DNA from: Xanthomonas bonasiae
GTDB lineage: Bacteria > Pseudomonadota > Gammaproteobacteria > Xanthomonadales > Xanthomonadaceae
NCBI RefSeq assembly: GCF_017163705.1
Contig: NZ_JAFIWB010000002.1
Span: 62,001 to 126,000, forward strand
Reading direction: 5' to 3'
Length of the DNA: 64,000 bases
Shown here: piece by piece, positions 52,906-62,327 of the stretch
Layout of the letters: each line of letters opens with the position of its first letter
How positions within the stretch are numbered: position 1 is the stretch's first letter
The notes under the pieces: generated by a model
Seen by the model: only the letters and a program-made list of their open reading frames with translations
Told to the model about the DNA's origin: nothing
Databases searched by the model: none
Program-made: the position numbers and the translations under genes

Positions 52906-53802
52906 TCACGGTTGCGGCGTGCGCGGCTGGCACTGGCGCACGAAGGCGATGCTGTCGGCCATGACCGGCAGCGCCGGATCGTCCTTGCGCAGCGCCAGCG
53001 CCAGGCGCAGATGGCCGACGCCCGGATAGATCTTCAGCTCGGCGGGCACGCCGGCGCGGTGCAGGGCCGCCTGCAGCGAGCGGCTGTCGCGCGGTTCGAC
53101 CACGCGGTCGTCGGCGCCGTGCAGCAGCAGCGCCGGCGGTTCGTCGCCATCGACGAAGGCCACCGGCTGCGAGCGCCGCTGCTGCGCCGGGTCGCGGCCG
53201 AACATGCCGATCAGGTCGGTGTCGGTCAGCGGCAGGAAGTCGTAGGGGCCGGCCAGGCCGACCAGGCCGCACAGGTGCCGCGGCGACAGGCCCTGCGCCT
53301 GCAGCCAGCGGCCGTCGGTGGCCAGCAGCGCGGCCATGTGCGCGCCGGCGGAGTGACCCATCAGCACCAGCCGGCGCGGGTCGCCGCCGTGCTCGGCGGC
53401 ATGCCGTTGGCTCCAGGCGACCGCGGTGGCGGCATCGTGCATGAAGCCGTCCAGGGTCACCTGCGGGTACTTGCGGTAGTCCGGCACGATCGCGACCACG
53501 CCATGCCGTGCCAGCGCCTCGCCGGCCCAGCGGTACTGCTGGCGGTTGCCGGTCTTCCAGGTGCCGCCGTGGAAGAACACCACCACCGGCGCGTTCTGCG
53601 CCGCGACCGGGCGATAGACGTCCAGCTTCAGGCCATGCGCCGCATCGAACACGATCCCGCGCTGCTCGCTCAGCCCGTTGCGCGCGGAGCCGGCGTTGAG
53701 GCCGCCGAAGAACACGCTGCTGCAGGCGGAGACCAGTAGCGAGGACAGGGCGACCAGCAGGTGGCGCGGCCAGCGTGGCGGCGTTGGCGAACGTTCGGAC
53801 AT
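52906..53802 (-). CDS. Alpha/beta hydrolase lipoprotein (esterase/lipase)
   Basis: The 298-residue protein starts with a lipoprotein signal (LLVSACSS, Cys27), so it is anchored to a membrane. The catalytic part is an alpha/beta hydrolase of the BD-FAE/esterase type: oxyanion block VVVFFHGGTWKTGNRQQYRW at about 73-92, nucleophile GHSAGAHMA at about 148-156, then DFLPLTD and the C-terminal catalytic-site pair LLLHGADDRVVEP (Asp) and GVGHLRL (His). It is transcribed toward the GST gene. The ATG at 53802 is chosen because it directly precedes the lipoprotein signal. Confidence 0.88.
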   Translation of the reverse strand: MSERSPTPPRWPRHLLVALSSLLVSACSSVFFGGLNAGSARNGLSEQRGIVFDAAHGLKLDVYRPVAAQNAPVVVFFHGGTWKTGNRQQYRWAGEALARHGVVAIVPDYRKYPQVTLDGFMHDAATAVAWSQRHAAEHGGDPRRLVLMGHSAGAHMAALLATDGRWLQAQGLSPRHLCGLVGLAGPYDFLPLTDTDLIGMFGRDPAQQRRSQPVAFVDGDEPPALLLHGADDRVVEPRDSRSLQAALHRAGVPAELKIYPGVGHLRLALALRKDDPALPVMADSIAFVRQCQPRTPQP

Positions 53803-53934
53803 GACGGTACCTGCAGGAAAGGAGCGGGAGCATGCCGCATGCATGTGTCGGCAGCGAGTGCATGGCGTCGGCGGCACTGCCGGCAAGTACGCGCAAGATG
53901 TCGCTGCGGATGCGCTGGCCCGGCCGAGCCCGCC

Positions 53935-54255
53935 ATTTCCTTCTCTCGCCGGAAGCGTGGCTCCCTTTTCGGGAAGGTGTCCGGCAGGGCGGATGAGGCT
54001 AGGGTAGGGGAAGCCTTTAGCACCTGGACACCGCGAGACGCTTCGCGCCGTACCCTCACCCCAACCCCTCTCCCGGTGGGAGAGGGGCTAGCGGCTGTTC
54101 CCTTCTCCCGTCGGGACCATGGCCCCCTTTTCGGGGGAAGGTGCCCCGCAGGAGCGGATGAGGGTCCGGGCGCAGCCTCGTGAATCCAAACGCAGCGAGG
54201 CGCTTCGCGCCGCGCCTTGACCCCAGCTCCTCTCCCGATGGAGAGGGCTGTAAGC
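53935..54255. repeat. Composite intergenic repeat cluster, copy 2
   Basis: This cluster repeats the parts of the one at 51093: a hairpin CCCCTCTCCC/GGGAGAGGGG at 54065-54087, a shortened hairpin at 54229-54248, the block GGGACCATGGCCCCCTTTTC and on to 54153, and the boxes CCGCGAGACGCTTCGCGCCG (54031-54050) and GCAGCGAGGCGCTTCGCGCC (54192-54211). A diverged extra half-unit with CTTTTCGGGAAGGTGTCC stands at 53935-53996. It lies between the esterase and selO, which are divergent, so it occupies their promoter region. No gene is supported here. Confidence 0.85.
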
Positions 54256-54263
54256 TGGCGCGT

Positions 54264-55817
54264 ATGCCTGCATTGCGCTTCGATAACCGTTTTACCGCCG
54301 AGCTGCCTGGCGATCCCGAGCGCGGACCGCGTTTGCGCGAGGTGGTGGGCGCGCTGTGGTCGGAGGTCGCGCCGACCCCGGTGGCCGCGCCGCAGTTGCT
54401 GGCCCATTCGCGCGAAGTGGTGGCCATGCTCGGCCTGTCGGAGCAGGAGGTGCTGGCGCCGCAGTTCGCCGAGGTCTTCGCCGGCAACGCGCTTTACCCG
54501 GGCATGCGGCCGTATGCGACGAACTACGGCGGCCACCAGTTCGGGCATTGGGCCGGTCAGCTCGGCGATGGCCGCGCGATCGCGCTGGGCGAGGCGCTGG
54601 GGGCGGACGGGCAGCGCTGGGAGCTGCAGCTCAAGGGCGCCGGGCGCACGCCGTATTCGCGCGGCGCCGATGGCCGCGCGGTGCTGCGCTCGTCGATCCG
54701 CGAATTCCTGTGCAGCGAGGCGATGCACCACCTCGGCGTGCCGACCACGCGCGCGCTGAGCCTGGTCGCCAGCGGCGAGCGCGTGGTGCGCGACATGTTC
54801 TACGACGGCCATCCGCGCGCCGAGCCGGGCGCAGTGGTGTGCCGGGTGGCGCCGTCGTTCGTGCGCTTCGGCAGTTTCGAGCTGCCGGCCGCGCGCGGCG
54901 AGACGGCCTTGCTGCGGCAACTGGCCGATTTCGTGATCGAACGCGATTTCCCAGTGCTGCACGCGGGTGGCGCCACGCCCTATGCTGACTGGTTCGGCGA
55001 GGTCTGCACGCGCACCGCGACGATGGTCGCGCACTGGATGCGGGTCGGCTTCGTGCATGGAGTGATGAATACCGACAACATGTCGATCCTGGGCTTGACC
55101 ATCGACTACGGCCCGTACGGCTGGATCGACGACTACGATCCGGACTGGACGCCGAACACCACCGACGCCCAGGGCCGCCGCTACCGTTTCGGCACCCAGC
55201 CGCAGATCGCGTACTGGAACCTGACGCGGCTGGCGCAGGCGCTGGCGCCGCTGTTCGCCGACGTCGCGCCGCTGCAGGCCGGATTGGCCCGTTTCCGCGA
55301 CACATACGCGCAGGCCGAACGCGACAACACCGCCGCCAAGCTCGGCCTGTCTGCCTGCGGCGAGACCGACCTGGCGCTGATGCAGGACCTGCTGCAACTG
55401 CTGCAGCAGGGCGAGGTGGACATGACCCTGTGGTTCCGCGGGCTGAGCGCGGAGCAACTGCCGACGCTGGCGGACCTGGCCGTGGCGTTCTACGACCCGG
55501 CCAAGCTGGCCGCGCAGGCGCCTGCATTCGAGGCCTGGCTGGCGCGCTATGCGCAGCGGCTGCGCGACGATCCGCTGCCGGCGCCCGCGCGCGCGGCGAA
55601 GATGCGCGCGGCCAACCCGCGCTACGTGTTGCGCAACTACCTGGCGCAGCAGGCGATCGACCGTGCCGAGCAGGGCGATGCCGAGGGCGTCGCCGAATTG
55701 CTGGAGGTGATGCGCCGGCCCTACGACGAGCAGCCGGGACGCGAGGCGTTCGCGGCGCGGCGCCCGGACTGGGCGCGCGACCGCGCCGGTTGTTCGATGC
55801 TGTCGTGCAGTTCCTGA
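54264..55817 (+). CDS. selO: SelO/YdiU protein adenylyltransferase
   Basis: The 517-residue protein is a SelO-family pseudokinase that transfers AMP to proteins (AMPylation) and is linked to redox stress. Characteristic blocks are [20 protein letters not shown] at about 83-102, [20 protein letters not shown] at about 118-137, STRE-like [20 protein letters not shown], the Asp-rich [20 protein letters not shown] with the metal-binding Asn/Asp, and [12 protein letters not shown]. The C-terminus ends in Cys-Ser-Ser (SMLSCSS), where many eukaryotic homologues have selenocysteine. I chose ATG 54264; a 28-residue upstream extension falls in the repeat cluster. Confidence 0.94.
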   Translation: MPALRFDNRFTAELPGDPERGPRLREVVGALWSEVAPTPVAAPQLLAHSREVVAMLGLSEQEVLAPQFAEVFAGNALYPGMRPYATNYGGHQFGHWAGQLGDGRAIALGEALGADGQRWELQLKGAGRTPYSRGADGRAVLRSSIREFLCSEAMHHLGVPTTRALSLVASGERVVRDMFYDGHPRAEPGAVVCRVAPSFVRFGSFELPAARGETALLRQLADFVIERDFPVLHAGGATPYADWFGEVCTRTATMVAHWMRVGFVHGVMNTDNMSILGLTIDYGPYGWIDDYDPDWTPNTTDAQGRRYRFGTQPQIAYWNLTRLAQALAPLFADVAPLQAGLARFRDTYAQAERDNTAAKLGLSACGETDLALMQDLLQLLQQGEVDMTLWFRGLSAEQLPTLADLAVAFYDPAKLAAQAPAFEAWLARYAQRLRDDPLPAPARAAKMRAANPRYVLRNYLAQQAIDRAEQGDAEGVAELLEVMRRPYDEQPGREAFAARRPDWARDRAGCSMLSCSS

Positions 55818-55831
55818 CGAAACACGAAGCA

Positions 55832-55897
55832 CTGCAGCAGGGGCTTCGGCTCCGACGCTTTACCGGCAAGGTGTCGGAGCTGAAGCCCCTCCTGCAG
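55832..55897. repeat. Inverted repeat, 25-base arms (REP-like, diverged)
   Basis: Arms 55832-55856 (CTGCAGCAGGGGCTTCGGCT and on) and 55873-55897 are reverse complements with two mismatches and a 16-base loop. The arm resembles the perfect 27-base repeat at 41979 (both share GGCTTC(A/G)GC and CCGAC/GCGAC). It lies 14 bases after the selO stop and before tetR, which is convergent with selO. Confidence 0.85.
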
Positions 55898-55950
55898 AAG
55901 GCTCGGCATCGCCGCGATTTCGCAGTCGCCTCGTCAGGCCCGGGCGGGCG

Positions 55951-56655
55951 TCAGCGCGACGAAGGCGCGCGATAGCGCCAGGCGGCGAGGAAGCTGGTCA
56001 CCACTTCCGCCGCCAGCGCCTGCTGGCTGTCGCGATCCGGGGCCTGCCCGTTGAGCATCGCGCCGGGATAGGCGTAGCCGATCGCCGCGCCGATGAAGGC
56101 GCTGGCGGCCAGCGTGGGCGAGGCCACGCGCACGTCGCCGCGCGCATCCAGCATCTGCAGCAGGTCGCTCAGGCGCTGGCGCAGGCGCCCGGTGCGGCGC
56201 TGGTGCATCGATTGCAGCAGGTCCGGCATCTGCGCGCTGGCCTGCACCAGCAGCCGGTGCAGGCGCAGCGAGGACGGCGCGTACAGGTGCGCCTGCACGG
56301 TCAGCGCGATCTGCTGCAGCGCGCGCGGCAGGTCCTGCGAGGCCGCATCGCCGATGTTCTCCAGCTGCGCCTGCAGTTCCTCGTTCAATGCCTCGAACAC
56401 CTGCATCAGCAGGTCGGCCTTGCTGGAAAAATGGTTGTACAGGCTCTGCCGGGTGAGCCCGGCATGCAGCGCGATCTGCTCCAGCGAGACCTCCAGGCCG
56501 TGCTCCAGCAGCAGCTCGCGCGCGGCGTGCAGCAACCGCGGCCGCGCCAGCGCCGGGCGCCCGCGCTGGCGCCCGGGCGGCGCAATCGCCCGCGCTTCCG
56601 CCGTCGCCGCGGGGGCGCGAGGCGGCGTGGCGCGGACGATTGTGCGATCCTTCAT
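55951..56655 (-). CDS. TetR/AcrR-family transcriptional regulator
   Basis: The 234-residue regulator has an N-terminal, Pro/Ala/Arg-rich extension (about 1-38) followed by a TetR DNA-binding domain (about 39-90; the HTH is SLEQIALHAGLTRQSLYNHF at about 56-75). A ligand-binding helical domain follows. It is divergent from the acrA-acrB pump genes across a short AT-rich promoter, typical of a local repressor of an RND pump. Confidence 0.9.
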   Translation of the reverse strand: MKDRTIVRATPPRAPAATAEARAIAPPGRQRGRPALARPRLLHAARELLLEHGLEVSLEQIALHAGLTRQSLYNHFSSKADLLMQVFEALNEELQAQLENIGDAASQDLPRALQQIALTVQAHLYAPSSLRLHRLLVQASAQMPDLLQSMHQRRTGRLRQRLSDLLQMLDARGDVRVASPTLAASAFIGAAIGYAYPGAMLNGQAPDRDSQQALAAEVVTSFLAAWRYRAPSSR

Positions 56656-56663
56656 GCTTATTT

Positions 56664-56681
56664 ATTTGTCTTTAAGTAAAT
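56664..56681. promoter_or_regulatory. Probable TetR operator between tetR and acrA
   Basis: An AT-rich imperfect palindrome ATTTGTCTTTAAGTAAAT occupies this short divergent intergenic region. It lies nine bases upstream of tetR and 36 bases upstream of acrA. Repression of both directions by the TetR-family protein is inferred from this typical layout. Confidence 0.5.
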
Positions 56682-56717
56682 TAAATGATCCTCCCCCCAG
56701 CTTCCAGGATCAAGCGC

Positions 56718-57872
56718 ATGCCTGCGCCTTTCGTCCAGCGTTCCCGCCGCACGCTGTCGTTGCTGCTGTCCGTCGCCCTCGTCACGCTCGCCGGCTGCAA
56801 GGGCGAGCGCACCGCGCCGCCGGCGCAGGCCAGGACCGTGGGGGTGGTGACCTTGCAGCCGCAAAGCGTGCCGCTCAGCGCCGAACTGGCCGGGCGCACC
56901 GCCGCCTCCGAAGAATCCGAAGTGCGCCCGCAGGTCGGCGGCATCCTGCGCAAGCGGCTGTTCGAGGAGGGCGCGATGGTGCGCGCCGGGCAGCCGCTGT
57001 TCCAGATCGAGCCGGTCCTGTACCAGGCCGCGGCCAACGAGGCGCAGGCCAACCTGGCCACCGCCGAGGCCACGCTGGCCACCGCCAAGCTGCGCGCCGA
57101 GCGCTACCGCGAACTGGGCAAGACCCGGCTGGCCGCACAGCAGGACGTGGACGACGCCCAGGCCACCTACAAGGAAGCGCTGGCCAGCCGCGACGCCAAC
57201 CGCGCCGCGCTGGACACCGCGCGCACGCAGTTGCGCTTCGCCACCGTGGAGGCGCCGATCAGCGGCCGCATCGGCCGCGCGCGGGTGACCCCGGGCGCGC
57301 TGGTCACCGCCAGCCAGGCCGATGCGATCGCCAAGATCCAGCAACTGGACCCGATGAACGTGGACATCACCCAGTCCGGCAGCCAGTTCCTGGCGCTGCG
57401 TCGCGCGATCGCCGACGGCGGGGTGCAGCCGGCGACCGCCGAAGTGCGGCTGAAGCTGTCCGACGGCAGCGACTATCCGCTGCCGGGCACGCTGCAGTTC
57501 GCCGACATCGACGTGGAGGAAACCACCGGTAGCGTGACCCTGCGCGCGCGCTTCCCTAACCCTGACGCGCAGTTGCTGCCGGGCATGTACGTGCGCGCGA
57601 TCGTCGGCCAGGGCATCCGCCAGCAGGCGCTGCTGGTGCCGCAGGCGGCAGTGGACCGTACGCCGCGCGGCGACGCGCAGGCCTGGGTGGTGGGCACCGA
57701 CAACATCGTGCGCCAGCGCCAGTTCACCACGCTGCGCGCGGTCGGCGACCGCTGGCTGGTCGGCGACGGACTCAAGCCCGGCGAGCGGGTGGTGGTGGAG
57801 GGCCGGCAGGGCCTGAGCGACGGCGCCAAGGTCACGGTCAAGCCGGCCGCCGCTGCCGCCGGCCAGGGCTGA
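56718..57872 (+). CDS. acrA: RND efflux periplasmic adaptor (AcrA/MexA-like)
   Basis: The 384-residue adaptor has a lipoprotein signal ending in LAGC (Cys26). Family blocks: lipoyl half VRPQVGGILRKRLFEEGAMV at about 75-94, coiled-coil hairpin (about 100-170), second lipoyl half TVEAPISGRIGRARVTPGAL at about 175-194 and a beta-barrel/membrane-proximal domain ending near 375. It links the AcrB-like pump to an outer-membrane channel. I chose ATG 56718 because AGGA lies nine bases upstream and the signal peptide then starts directly; an in-frame ATG at 56685 adds eleven residues. It is followed by acrB after six bases. Confidence 0.93.
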   Translation: MPAPFVQRSRRTLSLLLSVALVTLAGCKGERTAPPAQARTVGVVTLQPQSVPLSAELAGRTAASEESEVRPQVGGILRKRLFEEGAMVRAGQPLFQIEPVLYQAAANEAQANLATAEATLATAKLRAERYRELGKTRLAAQQDVDDAQATYKEALASRDANRAALDTARTQLRFATVEAPISGRIGRARVTPGALVTASQADAIAKIQQLDPMNVDITQSGSQFLALRRAIADGGVQPATAEVRLKLSDGSDYPLPGTLQFADIDVEETTGSVTLRARFPNPDAQLLPGMYVRAIVGQGIRQQALLVPQAAVDRTPRGDAQAWVVGTDNIVRQRQFTTLRAVGDRWLVGDGLKPGERVVVEGRQGLSDGAKVTVKPAAAAAGQG

Positions 57873-57878
57873 TCCGGC

Positions 57879-60800
57879 ATGCTCGCGCGCTTCTTCATCG
57901 CCCGCCCGATCTTCGCCTGGGTGCTGGCGATCTGCATCATGGCCGCCGGCGCCATCGCCGTGTTCACCCTGCCGGTGGAGCAGTATCCGGACATCGCCCC
58001 GCCCGGGGTCAACGTCACCGCCACCTACAACGGCGCCTCGGCGCAGACGGTGGAGGACAGCGTCACCCAGGTGATCGAGCAGCAGATCAAGGGCATCGAC
58101 CACCTGCTGTATTTCTCCTCGACCAGTTCCTCGTCCGGGCAGGCGCGGATCAGCATCACCTTCGACCAGGCCGCCAATCCCGACATCGCCCAGGTGCAGG
58201 TGCAGAACGCGGTCAACCAGGCGCTCAACCGCCTGCCGCAGGAAGTGCAGCAGCAGGGCGTGACCGTCTCCAAGTCGCAGGGCGACAGCCTGATGGCGGT
58301 GGCGCTGTACGACAGCACCGACCGGCTGGACAACGTCGACATCTCCGACTACCTGATCAGCACCCTGCAGGACCCGATCAGCCGCATCAACGGCGTCGGC
58401 GAGATCAACGTGTTCGGCGCGCAGTACGCGATGCGCGTGTGGATGGACCCGCACAAGCTCAACGCCTACAACCTGATGCCCGGCGACGTGCGCAGCGCGA
58501 TCGAGGCGCAGAACACGCAGGTCACCGCTGGCGAACTCGGCGCGCTGCCCACCGGCGCCGACCAGGAGCTCAACGCCACGGTGACCGCGCAGTCGCGGCT
58601 GCAGACCGCGGAGCAGTTCCGCGCCATCATCCTGGCCACCCAGGCCGACGGCTCCAGCGTGCGCCTGGGCGACGTGGCGCGGGTGGAGATCGGCGCGGAG
58701 AACTACCAGAACAGCGCCACGCTCAACGGCCATCCGGCGTCCGGCTTCTCGGTGACGCTGTCCTCCGGCGCCAACGCGGTGGCCACCTCCGACGCGGTGC
58801 GCGCCACCATCGAGCGGCTCAAGCCGACCTTCCCGCCGGGCATGGAAGTGGCCTACCCGCGCGACAGCACGCCGTTCGTGCGGATCTCGATCGAGGGCGT
58901 GGTGCACACCCTGATCGAGGCGATCGTGCTGGTGGTGGTGGTGATGTTCCTGTTCCTGCAGAACGGCCGCGCCACGCTGATCCCGGCGATCACCGTGCCG
59001 GTGGTGCTGCTGGGCACGTTCGGCATCCTCGCCGCTGCGGGCTTCACCATCAACACGCTGACCCTGTTCGCGATGGTGCTGGCGATCGGCCTGCTGGTGG
59101 ACGATGCGATCGTGGTGGTGGAGAACGTCGAGCGGATCATGCACGAGCAGCATCTGCCGCCGCGCGAGGCGACCGAGCAGTCGATGGGCGAGATCACCGG
59201 CGCGCTGATCGGCATCACCGTGGTGCTGGGCGCGGTGTTCCTGCCGATGGCGTTCTTCGGCGGCTCCACCGGCATCATCTACCGCCAGTTCTCGATCACC
59301 ATCGCCTCGGCGATGGCGCTGTCGGCGCTGGTCGCGCTGACCCTGACCCCGGCGCTGTGCGCGACCCTGCTCAAGCCGGTGGAAAAGGAGCGCCAGCTCG
59401 GACGCTTCTTCCGCTGGTTCAACCGCGGCGTGGAGCGCAGCCAGCACGCCTACCAGCGCCGGCTCGGCACGATGCTGCGGCAGCCGCGGCGCTGGATGGC
59501 GCTGTACGCGGTGATCGTGCTGGCGATGGCGGCGCTGTATGCGCGCATGCCGACCGGCTTCCTGCCGGTGGAGGACCAGGGCCAGGTGCAGATCCAGTTC
59601 ACCACGCCCGAGGGCACGCCGCTGGCCAAGACCGAGGCGCTGGGCCGGCGCATCAACGATTACTTCATGGCCCACGAGAAGAACAACATCACCGCGGTGT
59701 TCATGGTGATCGGCCGCAACAACGCCGGCACCGGGCAGAACGCCGGCCAGGCCTTCGTCGCGCTGCGGCCGTGGGGCGAACGCAACCGCGACAACACCGC
59801 GCAGGCGATCATCGACCGCGCCAATGCGTATTTCCGCGGCACCGCCGACGCCAAGATCAGCGTGCTGTCGCCGCCGGCGGTGCGCGGCCTGGGCCAGTCC
59901 AGCGGCTTCGAATTGTGGATCCGCGACAGCGACGGCGCCGGCCGCCCGGCGCTGCTGAAGGCGCAGCAGCAGGTGCTGCAGGAGGCCGGCGACGATCCGC
60001 AGCTGACCGCGGTGCGGCTCAACGGGCTGGGCGACAAGGCGCAGCTGCAGGTGGACATCGACCAGGCCCAGGCCAGCGCGCTGGGGTTGGCGCAGAGCGA
60101 CATCAACACCACGCTGTCCACCGCGTGGGGCGGCAGCTACGTCAACGACTTCATCGACCGCGGCCGGGTCAAGCGCGTCTACGTGCAGGGCGATGCGCCG
60201 TACCGTTCGCTGCCGGAAGATATCGGCCAGTGGTACGTGCGCGGCAAGGACGGGCAGATGGCGCCGTTCGCCAGCTTCGCCAGCACCCATTGGACCCGCG
60301 GGCCGCAGCTGCAGCAGCGGTTCAACGGCCTGCCGGCGTCGCAGATCCAGGGCGGGGCCGCGGCCGACAGCAGTTCCGGCGAGGCGATGCAGCGGATGCA
60401 GGCGCTGGTCGCCAAGCAGAAGGGCTTCGACCTGCAGTGGAGCGGCCTGTCCTATCAGGAGCAGCTGTCGAGCAACCAGACGCTGTGGCTGTATACCGCC
60501 TCGATCGTCTTCATTTTCCTGTGCCTGGCGGCGCTGTACGAGAGCTGGTCGATTCCGGTGGCGGTGCTGCTGGTGATCCCGCTGGGCGTGCTCGGCACGG
60601 TCACCGCGACCACCCTGGCCGGCTTCGTCAACGACATCTATTTCCAGGTCGGCCTGCTGACCACGATCGGCCTGTCGGCGAAGAACGCGATCCTGATCGT
60701 CGAGTTCGCCGAGGCCGAGCAGCGCGCCGGGCGGCCGTTGCTGGAGGCGGCGCTGGAAGGCGCGCGGTTGCGCCTGCGGCCGATCGTGATGACCTCGCTG

Positions 60801-60992
60801 GCGTTCGTCGCCGGCGTGCTGCCGCTGGCGCTGTCCACCGGCGCCGGCGCGGCCAGCCGCCGCGAGATCGGCGTCAGCGTGATCGGCGGCATGCTCTCGG
60901 GCACGCTGCTGGCGGTGCTGCTGGTGCCGCTGTTCTTCGTGCTGGTGCGGCGCCTGCTGCATGGCCGGGCGGCGGAGACGCAGGCCGGGTAG
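57879..60992 (+). CDS. acrB: RND multidrug efflux pump (AcrB/MexB-like)
   Basis: The 1037-residue inner-membrane transporter belongs to the HAE1 group of RND pumps that export drugs by proton exchange. Twelve membrane helices and two large periplasmic loops follow the family pattern (length of E. coli AcrB is 1049). The proton-relay pair lies in GLLVDDAIVV (Asp408-Asp409), and a conserved Lys/Arg pair is in the later helices (AKNAILIVEFAE at about 938-949). It sits six bases behind acrA. The outer-membrane channel gene is not next to it, so a TolC/OprM-like partner must be elsewhere. Substrates are not readable. Confidence 0.95.
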   Translation: MLARFFIARPIFAWVLAICIMAAGAIAVFTLPVEQYPDIAPPGVNVTATYNGASAQTVEDSVTQVIEQQIKGIDHLLYFSSTSSSSGQARISITFDQAANPDIAQVQVQNAVNQALNRLPQEVQQQGVTVSKSQGDSLMAVALYDSTDRLDNVDISDYLISTLQDPISRINGVGEINVFGAQYAMRVWMDPHKLNAYNLMPGDVRSAIEAQNTQVTAGELGALPTGADQELNATVTAQSRLQTAEQFRAIILATQADGSSVRLGDVARVEIGAENYQNSATLNGHPASGFSVTLSSGANAVATSDAVRATIERLKPTFPPGMEVAYPRDSTPFVRISIEGVVHTLIEAIVLVVVVMFLFLQNGRATLIPAITVPVVLLGTFGILAAAGFTINTLTLFAMVLAIGLLVDDAIVVVENVERIMHEQHLPPREATEQSMGEITGALIGITVVLGAVFLPMAFFGGSTGIIYRQFSITIASAMALSALVALTLTPALCATLLKPVEKERQLGRFFRWFNRGVERSQHAYQRRLGTMLRQPRRWMALYAVIVLAMAALYARMPTGFLPVEDQGQVQIQFTTPEGTPLAKTEALGRRINDYFMAHEKNNITAVFMVIGRNNAGTGQNAGQAFVALRPWGERNRDNTAQAIIDRANAYFRGTADAKISVLSPPAVRGLGQSSGFELWIRDSDGAGRPALLKAQQQVLQEAGDDPQLTAVRLNGLGDKAQLQVDIDQAQASALGLAQSDINTTLSTAWGGSYVNDFIDRGRVKRVYVQGDAPYRSLPEDIGQWYVRGKDGQMAPFASFASTHWTRGPQLQQRFNGLPASQIQGGAAADSSSGEAMQRMQALVAKQKGFDLQWSGLSYQEQLSSNQTLWLYTASIVFIFLCLAALYESWSIPVAVLLVIPLGVLGTVTATTLAGFVNDIYFQVGLLTTIGLSAKNAILIVEFAEAEQRAGRPLLEAALEGARLRLRPIVMTSLAFVAGVLPLALSTGAGAASRREIGVSVIGGMLSGTLLAVLLVPLFFVLVRRLLHGRAAETQAG

Positions 60993-61073
60993 GTCGTAGA
61001 CGGGCAATGCGGCGGCGCTGCACGGCGCCGCATTGCGCCTAAAATGAGCGCTTCCCCACGCTGCGATGTCCCG

Positions 61074-61631
61074 ATGAACGATTCCTCCTGCTGCGGCGCG
61101 CCCAGCGACGCACCGGCCCACTGGTCCGGACGCATCCGCGATATCGCCGATTTCCCGAAGCCGGGCATCGTGTTCAAGGACATCACCCCGCTGCTGGCCG
61201 ACGGCCCGGATTTCGCCTCGGCGCTGGACGAGATGGCGCGTCCCTGGCGCACCACACCGCTGGACGCGGTGCTGGGCATCGAGTCGCGCGGCTTCATCCT
61301 GGGCGCAGCGCTGGCGCACGAACTGCGCACCGGTTTCGTGCCGATCCGCAAGCCGGGCAAGCTGCCGGGCAGGACGGTGACCCAGGACTACACGCTGGAA
61401 TACGGCAGCGACCGCATCGAGATGCACGCTGACGCGCTGCCGGCCGGCGCGCGGGTGCTGATCGTCGACGACGTGCTCGCCACCGGCGGCACCTTGCGCG
61501 CGGCGCTGTCGCTGGCGCGGCAACTGCAGCTGGAGATCGTCGGTGCGGTGGTGCTGGTCGAGCTGCAGGCGCTGCAGGGGCGCGAGCGCTGGAGCGACGC
61601 GGTGCCGCTGTTGGCGACGCTGACGTATTAG
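61074..61631 (+). CDS. apt: Adenine phosphoribosyltransferase
   Basis: Apt (185 residues) salvages adenine to AMP with phosphoribosyl pyrophosphate. The N-terminal block [20 protein letters not shown] at about 21-40, the adenine/hydrophobic site [14 protein letters not shown], and the PRPP motif [14 protein letters not shown] at about 128-141 are all present. I chose ATG 61074 because the ATG at 61044 overlaps TAAAAT (61040-61045), which looks like the -10 box of the gene; the resulting length is close to the E. coli enzyme (183). Confidence 0.94.
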   Translation: MNDSSCCGAPSDAPAHWSGRIRDIADFPKPGIVFKDITPLLADGPDFASALDEMARPWRTTPLDAVLGIESRGFILGAALAHELRTGFVPIRKPGKLPGRTVTQDYTLEYGSDRIEMHADALPAGARVLIVDDVLATGGTLRAALSLARQLQLEIVGAVVLVELQALQGRERWSDAVPLLATLTY

Positions 61632-61854
61632 AGCGGGGCGGTCGGTGCGGATGGACGTCGTCGTGTGCGGCGCGCGGTCCTGCGCGCACGGCGAGGGCGA
61701 CGGACTACCGCGGCAGCGGCAATCGAGCCGGGCGAGCGCTCGTTGGCGGGCGATGTCGATCCGCGGCTGAATGTGTCAACCGCGCGCATTCGCCCGCGAA
61801 CTGCGTGGCTTACCGTTTTCCGCATGCGATCGGCATGCGACGGGTGGTGGCACG

Positions 61855-62205
61855 ATGAACGGACAAACGCTGTTGCTGGCCTTGGCGGCCGCATTCGCGC
61901 TGGCCAAGCTGGTCTCGGCATTGCTCGTGGCGATCTGGCCGGGCGGCACGGCGGCGATCGCCGCTTCGCGTCTGGGCCGCTGCGTCTACGCCAGCGGCAA
62001 GACCACACCGGTGCTGCTGGCGCTGACCCTGCTGCTGTACGCGGTGCTGTTCGAACCGCCGGCGCAGCTGCGCGCCTGGCTGGCGCTGGCACTGCTGCTG
62101 GGCGCGGCGCTGGCGCTGCCGATCATCCACCTGCGCCGCAGCCGGCGCGGCAGGGGCGGGGCGCATCCGCCGCGGCAGTGGTCGCGGATCGTGCGGCTGC
62201 GCTGA
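61855..62205 (+). CDS. Small membrane protein of unknown function
   Basis: The 116-residue product has two or three strong hydrophobic stretches (about 4-27, LLLALAAAFALAKLVSALLV, and about 52-93, TPVLLALTLLLYAVLF then AWLALALLLGAALALPII) and a basic C-terminus (about 94-116, RRSRRGRGG). I do not recognise a family. The 223 bases before it contain no clear gene. The neighbouring reading from other frames is less plausible. Confidence 0.55.
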   Translation: MNGQTLLLALAAAFALAKLVSALLVAIWPGGTAAIAASRLGRCVYASGKTTPVLLALTLLLYAVLFEPPAQLRAWLALALLLGAALALPIIHLRRSRRGRGGAHPPRQWSRIVRLR

Positions 62206-62327
62206 GCGGGTCGAGGCCGGCACCGACGTCGGGTGCGCTTTGGAGCCGATCGTCGACGAGCGAGCGGCCATCGGCGGCAGCGTGCTCGCAGGGACCGCCG
62301 CGATCGCGACCCCCGCGCGACGCCGCA

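Noticed and set aside
56658..61523. A 1621-codon reverse-strand open frame opposite acrA-acrB
   Set aside because: Low-complexity His/Arg/Gln composition, no domain, and full overlap with well-supported pump genes; a mirror of GC-rich codon bias.
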